From NCBI GenBank assembly GCA_002309335.1, contig DBXH01000030.1, forward strand, positions 1,960 to 25,656: a DNA stretch of 23,697 nucleotides, read 5' to 3'. Made by a program: the position numbers and the translations under genes. Positions 1 to 6,152 of the stretch are shown in pieces (the stretch's first letter is position 1; every line of letters starts with the position of its first letter). The stretch is from Bacteroidales bacterium UBA1217 (GTDB lineage Bacteria > Bacteroidota > Bacteroidia > Bacteroidales > P3). A model generated the notes under the pieces. The model ran no database searches, had not been told where the DNA came from, and worked only from the letters and a program-made list of their open reading frames with translations.

Positions 1-23
1 GTCTACCATTCCACCACCAGGGC
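1..23 (-). tRNA. tRNA-Leu, 5' end only (runs off the window)
   Basis: Read on the minus strand, the first 23 bases form a tRNA 5' part: acceptor strand GCCCTGG, then TGGTGGAATGGTAGAC. The GGTGGAAT..GGTAGAC D-arm pattern is typical of class II leucine tRNAs. The anticodon lies outside the window, so the isoacceptor cannot be read. A good Bacteroidota promoter faces it at 129-159. It could be another class II tRNA, but Leu fits best. Confidence 0.75.
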
Positions 24-128
24 ATCTGAATTTCGAATTATGAATTTGGAATTATGAAATCAATAAATATTTGGTTTCAAACTAAATATTGAAATCTTAT
101 CCTAAATTCACCCTTTCGAATTCGAGTG

Positions 129-159
129 CAAAAATACACACTTTTTTAATACTGCCAAA
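129..159 (-). promoter_or_regulatory. Promoter for the tRNA-Leu gene
   Basis: On the minus strand a -33 box TTTG (159-156) and a -7 box TATTTTTG (136-129) are separated by 19 bp, matching the Bacteroidota TTTG/TAnnTTTG consensus. Transcription would start near 122, giving a leader of about 100 nt before the tRNA. Confidence 0.6.
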
Positions 160-173
160 ATTTTTTTACATAT

Positions 174-207
174 TTTGCTTGCAATCCAAAAAAAAATAGT
201 ATTTTTG
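174..207 (+). promoter_or_regulatory. Promoter for prs
   Basis: TTTG at 174-177 and TATTTTTG at 200-207 resemble the Bacteroidota -33/-7 pair with a slightly long 22-bp spacer. The inferred start is about 20 nt before the prs ATG at 235. It is divergent from the tRNA-Leu promoter. Confidence 0.55.
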
Positions 208-234
208 CAATCCATAATAAAACTAAATAAACTG

Positions 235-1215
235 ATGCAAACATCTGATAAAGTGTTCATTTTCGCGGGTAGAGCCACTGCCGATCTGGCTCGCCGTGTG
301 GCTGAAATTTATGGAATTCCTCTGGGTAACTCCACCGTTTTCCAGTATGCTGATGGCGAATTTCAACCTTCTTTTGAGGAAACAATTCGTGGCGGTATTG
401 TCTTTATTATACAGTCGACAACACCCCCGACCGACAACCTGTTTGAGCTGTTGATGATGATTGATGCAGCTAAACGCGCCTCGGCAGGCAAGATTGTCGC
501 TGTTATTCCTTATTATGGTTTCGCACGTCAGGACCGTAAGGACAAACCGCACGTACCAATCGCATCGCGTCTGATTGCCGATATGCTCGTTGCAGCCGGT
601 GTGGACCGCATTATCACGATGGATTTGCACGCCGACCAGATTCAGGGCTTCTTCAACATCCCGGTCGACCACCTCTATGGTTCGTCGCTCTTTATGCCTT
701 ACATCCGCGAGAAATTCGATATCGATGATGTTATGTTTGCATCGCCTGATATGGGTGGTAGCAAGCGCGCCGGTATGTATGCTAAGACGCTGAACAACAG
801 TTTTGTTATCTGCTACAAGCATCGCAACAAACCCAACGAGATTGGCGAGATGCGCCTTATCGGTGAGGTTGAGGGCAAGCATGTTATTCTGCTTGACGAC
901 CTTATCGACACAGGTTCTACTATCTGCAAGGCTGCCGGCATCATCAAGGCCAACGGCGCAAAGAGTGTCCGTGCTATGATCACTCACCCTGTTTTGTCGG
1001 GTAATGCTATTGAGAAGATTGAGAATTCGGAACTCGAGGAACTCGTTGTCAGCGACACAATCCCTCTGAAACGCGAGTCGAGCAAAATCCGTGTGCTCTC
1101 CTGTGACTGGCTGTTTGCTGAGGCTATCCGCCGCGTGACTACCTATGAGTCACTGGACAATCTCTATGAAACGACTATCCATCACAAGGGTGTGATTCAC
1201 AGAATTGAACACTAG
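235..1215 (+). CDS. prs: Ribose-phosphate pyrophosphokinase (PRPP synthetase)
   Basis: This cytosolic enzyme transfers pyrophosphate from ATP to ribose 5-phosphate, making PRPP for purine, pyrimidine, histidine, tryptophan and NAD synthesis. The 326-residue product begins MQTSDKVFIFAG. It carries the flexible catalytic loop ARQDRKDKPHVPI near residue 100 and the PRPP-binding motif DDLIDTGST at residues 221-229, both diagnostic of class I enzymes. The frame is open to an ATG at 175, but that start overlaps the -33 box and would add 20 residues of no family character, so I chose 235, just downstream of the -7 box at 200-207. rplY follows after 82 bp, an arrangement of prs and L25/Ctc genes seen in many bacteria. 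Length and motifs look intact. Confidence 0.96.
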   Translation: MQTSDKVFIFAGRATADLARRVAEIYGIPLGNSTVFQYADGEFQPSFEETIRGGIVFIIQSTTPPTDNLFELLMMIDAAKRASAGKIVAVIPYYGFARQDRKDKPHVPIASRLIADMLVAAGVDRIITMDLHADQIQGFFNIPVDHLYGSSLFMPYIREKFDIDDVMFASPDMGGSKRAGMYAKTLNNSFVICYKHRNKPNEIGEMRLIGEVEGKHVILLDDLIDTGSTICKAAGIIKANGAKSVRAMITHPVLSGNAIEKIENSELEELVVSDTIPLKRESSKIRVLSCDWLFAEAIRRVTTYESLDNLYETTIHHKGVIHRIEH

Positions 1216-1250
1216 TAAAGGTTAAAGTTTAAAGATTAAAGTCTAAAAGA
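1216..1250 (+). repeat. Tandem heptamer TAAAGNT, about five units
   Basis: The prs-rplY gap starts with consecutive 7-bp units TAAAGGT, TAAAGTT, TAAAGAT, TAAAGTC and TAAAAGA. Related heptamers occur at 5206-5240 and more weakly near 8816-8870 and 17645-17663, always between genes. Confidence 0.7.
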
Positions 1251-1297
1251 ATTTTCATTAATTAATATTTTATCTAATCAATTAAATTTAAAACACA

Positions 1298-1876
1298 ATG
1301 AGAATAGTATCAATGAGCGGTGCTCTGCGTGAGCACGTAGGGAAAAAGGATGCTAAGGCTCTGCGTCGTGAGGACAAGGTGCCTTGTGTAATGTACGGCA
1401 AGGGCGAGCAGATCGCTTTCAGCGTTGGCCAGACCCAGTTCGACCGTATTATCTTTAATCCGGAACCCTGTTTTGTAGAAATCGACATCGACGGCACCAA
1501 GCACAGCGCTATGCTGAAGGACATCGATTTCCACCCTGTAACTGACATCGTTTATCACGCCGATTTCTATGAGTTGAGCGATGATAAGCCCGTTGTAATG
1601 TCAATTCCCGTCCACACCAGCGGTACTTCTGTTGGAGTTATGAAGGGCGGCAAGTTGGCTTACAAGCAGAAACGCCTCAATGTGAAGGCTCTGCCGGCTA
1701 ATATGCCCAACGAGATTGTTGTCGATATCACCAACCTCGATGTCGCTCAGCGCGTTAAGGTTCAGGATATCCCGACCAACAACTATGAGTTCCTCAACCC
1801 CAAGAGCAGCGAGGTTCTGGTTGTCAACAGCACCCGCGCATCTGCAACTGCCGATACCGAGGCCGCTGCTGAGTAA
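1298..1876 (+). CDS. rplY: 50S ribosomal protein L25 / general stress protein Ctc
   Basis: The L25/TL5/Ctc family binds 5S rRNA in the large ribosomal subunit. The 192-residue product has the N-terminal L25 domain (about residues 1-95), with the typical opening GKKDAKALRREDKVPCVMYG, followed by the C-terminal TL5-like beta domain (about 100-180) containing NVKALPANMPNEIVVDI. The end is a short Ala/Glu-rich tail. This long two-domain form is the usual one outside enterobacteria. The start at 1298 gives MRIVSMSG; an alternative ATG at 1313 (MSGALR) would lose five residues. No clear promoter lies in the 82 bp after prs, so read-through from prs is likely. An intrinsic terminator follows at 1897-1929. 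Confidence 0.94.
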   Translation: MRIVSMSGALREHVGKKDAKALRREDKVPCVMYGKGEQIAFSVGQTQFDRIIFNPEPCFVEIDIDGTKHSAMLKDIDFHPVTDIVYHADFYELSDDKPVVMSIPVHTSGTSVGVMKGGKLAYKQKRLNVKALPANMPNEIVVDITNLDVAQRVKVQDIPTNNYEFLNPKSSEVLVVNSTRASATADTEAAAE

Positions 1877-1896
1877 TATGAACGAATAGAACAGAT

Positions 1897-1929
1897 AAGA
1901 GTCGCGATTGTTTGTCGCGACTCTTTTTT
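1897..1929 (+). terminator. Intrinsic terminator after rplY
   Basis: An 11-bp perfect stem AAGAGTCGCGA (1897-1907) / TCGCGACTCTT (1915-1925) with a 7-nt loop is followed by a T run. It ends 10 bp before the next start codon, so the HAD gene must be expressed by read-through or from an unrecognised promoter. Confidence 0.85.
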
Positions 1930-1938
1930 GTACCGGCT

Positions 1939-2664
1939 ATGAGACTTCATCTGCTTTTCGATTTGGACCGCACCCTGTGGGATTTCGACGGCAATGCCGA
2001 CCGCACCTATCGTGCTATGTTCGAGGAATTCGGATTGCGGAACTTGTGCAATGTCGATTATGAGGTCTTTCACGAACGTTATCGTGTGATAAACGACACC
2101 CTTTGGGAGGCGTATCGAAACGGCACATTGAGCAAGGAACTGTTGTCGGTGCGCCGTTTTTCATATACACTCGAGGCTTTCGGATGTGATGCGGAATCGC
2201 CCGAGATAATCCGCCTCTCGAAAAGGATGGGCGAATATTATGTTGAGGAGGGAACGCGTCAGACGGGGTTGATGCCCGGCGCGCGCGAGCTGCTTGAATG
2301 GCTTCACCCACAGAAAGACAAGTATTCGTTGTCCGTGATAACGAATGGATTTTCAGAGGCTCAACTGCCCAAGATGAAGACGGCAGGCATAGACAAGTAC
2401 TTTGACTATTTCTTTCTGTCAGAAGATATTGGCTATATGAAGCCCGATAGAAGGTTTTTTGATGCGGCTATTGCGAAGATGGGGGTCACGCCTGAGCAAT
2501 GCATTGTGATAGGCGACGACTACAAAGTTGACATTCTCGGTGCAATGAGTGCCGGCATATCGCAGATTTATTATAACCTCAGCGGCGCCCCTCTGCCTGA
2601 AGGCAGCCCGAAACCAACGTATGAGATAAGGGAGCTGCGGGAGATAATTAATTTAATATTATGA
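1939..2664 (+). CDS. HAD-family hydrolase, YjjG-like noncanonical pyrimidine nucleotidase
   Basis: The 241-residue protein is a subfamily I haloacid-dehalogenase phosphatase. Motif I is FDLDRT with nucleophile Asp8 and Asp10, motif II is the ITNG segment near residue 137, the motif III lysine is in YMKPDRRFF, and motif IV is GDDYKVDILGA. The opening HLLFDLDRTLWDFDGNADRTY is characteristic of Bacteroidota YjjG-type enzymes, which dephosphorylate nucleoside 5'-monophosphates including non-canonical pyrimidines; the substrate here is inferred. The frame is open to an ATG at 1912, but that lies inside the rplY terminator, so 1939 is preferred. Its TGA overlaps the ATG of the following DUF559 gene (ATGA), which suggests translational coupling. 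Confidence 0.85.
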   Translation: MRLHLLFDLDRTLWDFDGNADRTYRAMFEEFGLRNLCNVDYEVFHERYRVINDTLWEAYRNGTLSKELLSVRRFSYTLEAFGCDAESPEIIRLSKRMGEYYVEEGTRQTGLMPGARELLEWLHPQKDKYSLSVITNGFSEAQLPKMKTAGIDKYFDYFFLSEDIGYMKPDRRFFDAAIAKMGVTPEQCIVIGDDYKVDILGAMSAGISQIYYNLSGAPLPEGSPKPTYEIRELREIINLIL

Positions 2665-3083
2665 AAGATAAAAGACACGGTCGAGTGATGAATGTTAATG
2701 TTCAAAAGCAACACCGCAGGGACTTAAGGAAGAAAGGAACTGCGGCGGAGGCTGTTTTATGGTCTTTTATTAAAGCGAAAAAAATAGAGGGACTGCAATT
2801 TCGTAGACAATTTAGTGTTGGTGATTTCATTTTGGACTTTTACTGTCCTGCGTTAAGACTTGCAATTGAGTTGGATGGTGATTATCATTTTCACGATGAG
2901 ATGTATGAACGGGATTATTCGAGAGATAAAACGCTGTGGGACAAATATAATATTAAAACTATGCGTTATGAGAATAGGATTGTATTTGAGTATCCAAAAT
3001 ATTTTTTCGAAGATATATTAAAAGAAAAAGAACAGCAGGAAAGAGGTGAACACACGCCCCCGTCCTTTGGACACCCCCTCTAA
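2661..3083 (+). CDS. DUF559 domain protein, Vsr/PD-(D/E)XK endonuclease-like
   Basis: The 140-residue product matches the DUF559 family, small single-domain proteins with a very-short-patch-repair-like nuclease fold. The conserved helix GTAAEAVLWSFIK (about 26-38) and the core LQFRRQFSVGDFILDFYC (45-62) are visible, then AIELDGDYH (68-76), with Asp59, Glu70 and Asp72 as likely metal-binding residues. The start overlaps the preceding stop; an in-frame ATG at 2688 (MNVNVQ) is an alternative closer to the family's usual N-terminus. The gene is visibly more AT-rich than its neighbours, suggesting transfer. Its last residues HTPPSFGHPL and the TAA stop (3081-3083) are encoded by a GC-rich hairpin repeat, so the native C-terminus was probably replaced. 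DNA target and biological role are unknown. Confidence 0.85.
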   Translation: MKDKRHGRVMNVNVQKQHRRDLRKKGTAAEAVLWSFIKAKKIEGLQFRRQFSVGDFILDFYCPALRLAIELDGDYHFHDEMYERDYSRDKTLWDKYNIKTMRYENRIVFEYPKYFFEDILKEKEQQERGEHTPPSFGHPL

Positions 3084-3094
3084 CTTAGAGGGGG
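3053..3094 (-). repeat. Two-hairpin GC-rich repeat, copy A
   Basis: Read on the minus strand: hairpin 1 CCCCCTCTAA/TTAGAGGGGG (3094-3085 and 3083-3074), then hairpin 2 GTCC-AAA-GGAC (3072-3062), then GGGGGCGTGTG. It overlaps the 3' end of the DUF559 gene and lies head to head with copy B. The pattern is shared with three other loci in the window. Confidence 0.8.
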
Positions 3095-3158
3095 ATCTAA
3101 AAATAGTCAACAACCAGGAGGGAGAGTCGAGAGAGATTGGAGTAATATGTATTATAAT

Positions 3159-3205
3159 CCTCCCCTAAGTTAGGGGAGGGGGACCCAAAGGGTGGAGGAG
3201 TGTGA
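3159..3205 (+). repeat. Two-hairpin GC-rich repeat, copy B
   Basis: Hairpin 1 is CCTCCCCTA/TAGGGGAGG (3159-3167, 3171-3179), hairpin 2 is ACCC-AAA-GGGT (3183-3193), followed by GGAGGAGTGTG. It is inverted relative to copy A, with about 65 bp between their first hairpins. Confidence 0.8.
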
Positions 3206-3252
3206 TATTTAGAGGAAGTCCCTAAAACTAAAACTATAGAAAAACGTTTATT

Positions 3253-4158
3253 ATGCATAAATCAGGTTTTGTAAATATTATTGGCAACCCGAATGTGGGT
3301 AAATCGACCTTGATGAACGCCCTTGTTGGCGAGAAACTGTCCATCATCACCAGCAAGGCGCAGACAACGCGGCACCGCATTATGGGAATAGTAAACGGAG
3401 AACGGAAAACGGAGAACGGAGAATCTGTTGAGTTTCAGATTGTCTACACCGACACGCCGGGCATCGTCAACCCGCACTACAAGTTGCACGAGTCGATGAT
3501 GGGTTTCGTCAATAGCGCCGTTCAGGATGCCGACTTGTTTCTGTTGGTGACGGAGGTGGGCGAAACACTCAAGAATCAGAATGTGCTGCAAAAAGTAGTC
3601 GCATCAAACATTCCTGTGATTGTGGTTGTTAACAAGATTGATCTTTCTGACCAAGCAACAATTCAAGCCAAGATTGCCTATTGGCAGGAGCAAATCCCGC
3701 GCGCGGTAGTCATTCCGTGTTCTGCAACAGAGGGCTTCAATGTCAACACGATTTTTGACCATATTATGGATTTCTTGCCCGAGAATCCGCCATATTTCCC
3801 CAAGGACGAGCTGACCGACCGCTCAATGCGTTTCTTTGTGTCGGAGATTGTGCGCGAGAAAATCTTGCTGCTCTACGACAAGGAGATACCCTACAGCTGC
3901 GAGGTGGCTGTGGAGAGCTACAAGGAGGGTGAGACGCTCGACAAGATTTCAGCGCTGATTTTCGTTGAACGCGATTCTCAGAAGGCAATCCTTATAGGTC
4001 ATCAAGGCAAGTCGATAAAGAAACTCGGTATTGAGGCCCGCAAGGACATCGAAGAGTTTACGGGCAAAAAATGTTTTCTTGATTTGCGCATCAAAGTGCT
4101 GAAAGACTGGCGCAATAGCGACCGCGCTTTGCGTCAGTTCGGCTACGAAGGCGATTGA
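3253..4158 (+). CDS. era: GTPase Era
   Basis: Era binds the 3' end of 16S rRNA and assists 30S maturation. The 301-residue product has the G1 loop GNPNVGKS (11-18), an effector region with QTTRHR (37-42), G3 DTPG (67-70), G4 NKID (127-130), G5 SAT (157-159), and a C-terminal KH domain with ILIGHQGKSIKKLG near 250. Between the effector region and G3, residues about 48-60 (NGERKTENGESVE) form an insertion made by four AACGGAR heptamers (3394-3421); from memory most Era proteins have only a short beta hairpin here. The reading frame and all GTPase motifs are intact. The gene follows the repeat pair, without a recognisable promoter, and ends 5 bp before the convergent gene at 4164. Confidence 0.96.
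   Translation: MHKSGFVNIIGNPNVGKSTLMNALVGEKLSIITSKAQTTRHRIMGIVNGERKTENGESVEFQIVYTDTPGIVNPHYKLHESMMGFVNSAVQDADLFLLVTEVGETLKNQNVLQKVVASNIPVIVVVNKIDLSDQATIQAKIAYWQEQIPRAVVIPCSATEGFNVNTIFDHIMDFLPENPPYFPKDELTDRSMRFFVSEIVREKILLLYDKEIPYSCEVAVESYKEGETLDKISALIFVERDSQKAILIGHQGKSIKKLGIEARKDIEEFTGKKCFLDLRIKVLKDWRNSDRALRQFGYEGD
3394..3421 (+). repeat. AACGGAR heptamer array inside era
   Basis: Four consecutive units AACGGAG, AACGGAA, AACGGAG, AACGGAG encode NGERKTENGE within Era. Related arrays lie in the DUF4831 gene (8025-8066) and rho (21066-21128). Confidence 0.85.
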
Positions 4159-4163
4159 TGCCA

Positions 4164-5204
4164 TTAGTCAATCTTTTCCCACTCGTCGTTTTCATTCAGG
4201 CGGTATGAGCCGAAAGGCAGATGCAAGGCGTTGAATATGAAATCGTGGCCGAATAGGCGTGCAGGAATGTGAATGTGCACCGTGTTGGAGAAATTGTAAT
4301 GGTGGAACTCGCACGAGGCAACGCTGTCGGTGATGTGTAAAGTGACTCTGTAATCGTAGCAGTTTACAAACAGTTCTTTTGCCCAAAGCAAAAGTGTGTC
4401 GGTGAGTTGTTTGTGGTTTTCAATGTCGTCTCCTTTTGGATAAGTCAAATCCAGGATAGAGGAGTAGTAGTTGTGAAAGATTGTGTACCCTGATGTGGTG
4501 TCGGTGGTGTTTCGGTGTAATGTCAGTGCCGACGGGGGATAACATTCGCGGAACTCTTTTGTCAGCTGCTGGCAGACGGGCATTTGGCGACGTATTATGG
4601 CTGTGTCGCCGTGTTCAACGGCAATGCAAAGGCTGTCGGCCATCTTGACCAATCGGTATGTCCGTGAATCTTTTTCCGGTGTCCAGACTTCGGCTTTTAT
4701 GCCGTAAGTGTAGAATTCGTATGTTACTCCGTCACACCCTCCACGGCTATCCGCAAAATGCGAGGAGGTCATAATGGCACTCTGGAATGTCCTTTTTATT
4801 TGGTTTGAGGCATCTCTCTTGAGTGGTATTGTGTGGCGTTCGACGTGTATTTTTCTGTTGCCTTTTCTCATCTTTTTGTCCGCCCAAGAGTATTCCCTAT
4901 AATACCAGATATTTTTCGCGGCACGGGTTAGAATCAAGCTGTCAACGTTGTAGTTACGCATCTCTTTTATGGCAAGCGAATATTCAGGGCCAAACGACGG
5001 TCTGCAAAGGAAATAAGTGTCGTAGCCTATATTGCCGTTGTGTGATTGTGAGTAATATGAGAGAAGAAGATTATGAAGTGCTTGCTCATAATCTAAAAAA
5101 TGTGGGTTGTAATTAGACGGAGTAAGCAAATCCTGACTTCTGACTGCGGCTGTGGACGACGCTATCGTCAGAAACAAGACCAGTGTTTTGACTGAAAGCC
5201 TCAT
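4164..5204 (-). CDS. Secreted protein of unknown function
   Basis: I do not recognise this 346-residue protein. It begins MRLSVKTLVLFLTIASSTAAVRSQ, a signal peptide likely cut after about residue 23 and lacking a lipobox cysteine, so export to the periplasm or beyond is expected. The mature part is mixed polar sequence, rich in Tyr, His and Thr, with no repeats, further membrane segments or visible catalytic motif. It lies 38 bp downstream of the secreted YD-repeat-like gene ending at 5243, and the gap holds TAAAGTT heptamers but no promoter or terminator, so the two may be co-transcribed. Its stop codon is 5 bp from the end of the convergent era gene. Signal peptide and ORF length make it a credible gene; function is open. 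Confidence 0.75.
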   Translation of the reverse strand: MRLSVKTLVLFLTIASSTAAVRSQDLLTPSNYNPHFLDYEQALHNLLLSYYSQSHNGNIGYDTYFLCRPSFGPEYSLAIKEMRNYNVDSLILTRAAKNIWYYREYSWADKKMRKGNRKIHVERHTIPLKRDASNQIKRTFQSAIMTSSHFADSRGGCDGVTYEFYTYGIKAEVWTPEKDSRTYRLVKMADSLCIAVEHGDTAIIRRQMPVCQQLTKEFRECYPPSALTLHRNTTDTTSGYTIFHNYYSSILDLTYPKGDDIENHKQLTDTLLLWAKELFVNCYDYRVTLHITDSVASCEFHHYNFSNTVHIHIPARLFGHDFIFNALHLPFGSYRLNENDEWEKID

Positions 5205-5205
5205 T

Positions 5206-5240
5206 TAAGCAATAACTTTAAACTATAAACTTTAAACTTT
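5206..5240 (-). repeat. TAAAGTT heptamers between two secreted-protein genes
   Basis: On the minus strand the gap reads as units close to TAAAGTT, TAAAGTT, TATAGTT, TAAAGTT. This is the heptamer also found between prs and rplY. Confidence 0.6.
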
Positions 5241-5242
5241 AC

Positions 5243-6022
5243 TTAAAAGTACTCTATTTCGCGGGTGACGATGTACTGCATCACGGGGTCGCCGTCCTGC
5301 AGCTCGCTTTCGGTGCGGCGGGTCCAGTTTCCGTGGTCGTCGTATTCGTACTGGAAGATAGTGATAAACATCTCTGGCTCAGCCTCGCTGTAGTCGTAGA
5401 GTGTCTGCGAAACAGGCTCGTTGTTCTCGTCGTATTCATAGCGCCATTCTTGCATCTTCCTGCCGTTGCGGTCAAAGACAAGCTTCTTGTCGACATTGTT
5501 GCCCAGATAGGTGAACACCTCGCGTTTATAGATGTTGCCGGCGGCATCGTTGAGCGAGCGCTGAACCAAACGGCCTTGAGTGTCGAAACGAACTAGGGTG
5601 CGGCTCTCAATCTGACGGTCGGCATCCTCCACCCACATCTCTTTCAGCACGTTCTGTGCATCGTATGAATAATAGGTGCGACCAATTACATTCTCGTTGT
5701 TGTCTACGATCTGCTCGACAGTGGTGAGTCCAAAACCGTCGTGTTTGAAGCGCGAGCGGAAAATAATGTCGGCTTCGGGTGTGACGTAGGTCATAGTCTT
5801 GCGCCAGCCTTTGCTGTTGTAGGCTGTCTCGAGCTGCTCGAGGATATCGCCTTGCGAGGTCACTCCTTGGAAATCGGTGCGGGCTTCGTAGGTTATTTTA
5901 GTCACATTTTTAACTTTACCATGCAGCCCGTCTAGGGTTACGTCGTTGGCCAGTTTCTGTGCACTCAGCGAGGCTGTTGATAAAACAAATAGGGCAGCGA
6001 TAAAGAATGTTTTTATTTTCAT
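5243..6022 (-). CDS. Secreted protein with RHS/YD-like repeats
   Basis: The 259-residue product starts with a signal peptide, MKIKTFFIAALFVLSTASLSA followed by QKLAND. The mature protein has a series of beta-strand repeats of about 20-25 residues around Y-x-Y/F-D-x-x-G/N cores, for example RFDTQGRL, FDRNGRKMQEWRYEYDENNE and YEYDDHGNWTRR, resembling YD/RHS-type repeats without the C-terminal toxin core of true Rhs proteins. The ORF extends upstream to 6268, but that part overlaps the divergent promoter and the symporter start; the ATG at 6022 gives the signal peptide and lies 65 bp below a good -7 box. Such secreted YD-like proteins occur in Bacteroidales; the role is unknown, possibly envelope structure or polysaccharide contact (inference). 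Confidence 0.82.
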   Translation of the reverse strand: MKIKTFFIAALFVLSTASLSAQKLANDVTLDGLHGKVKNVTKITYEARTDFQGVTSQGDILEQLETAYNSKGWRKTMTYVTPEADIIFRSRFKHDGFGLTTVEQIVDNNENVIGRTYYSYDAQNVLKEMWVEDADRQIESRTLVRFDTQGRLVQRSLNDAAGNIYKREVFTYLGNNVDKKLVFDRNGRKMQEWRYEYDENNEPVSQTLYDYSEAEPEMFITIFQYEYDDHGNWTRRTESELQDGDPVMQYIVTREIEYF

Positions 6023-6086
6023 AATTAATTGTTTCTTATTCGTTTGTGTGTTTATTTCAAAGTGTTTTTTCTTTTGTCTTAAAAGG

Positions 6087-6117
6087 CAAAAATACGAAAG
6101 TTGAATAAAATGGCAAA
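6087..6117 (-). promoter_or_regulatory. Promoter for the YD-repeat secreted protein
   Basis: Minus-strand -33 TTTG (6117-6114) and -7 TATTTTTG (6094-6087) with a 19-bp spacer. The -7 box is one arm of a perfect 14-bp inverted repeat whose other arm is the symporter -7 box. Confidence 0.7.
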
Positions 6118-6132
6118 ATTTTCGTATTTTTG
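6101..6132 (+). promoter_or_regulatory. Promoter for the sodium/solute symporter
   Basis: The -7 box TATTTTTG is at 6125-6132. The -33 position holds only a partial match (TTG at 6101-6103, 21-bp spacer). Transcription would begin near 6139, leaving a leader of about 14 nt before the ATG at 6153. Confidence 0.6.
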
Positions 6133-6152
6133 CAATTTCATTTGGATAACGT

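Noticed and set aside
223..987. Long minus-strand ORF (254 codons) opposite prs
   Set aside because: Lies wholly antisense to a clear prs gene, with no family-like sequence or signal; a shadow of coding bias.
3053..3205. CRISPR array or rho-independent terminators as an explanation for the GC-rich repeats
   Set aside because: There are no regularly spaced repeats with unique spacers and no cas genes, and the hairpins are not followed by T runs; one copy lies inside a coding sequence.
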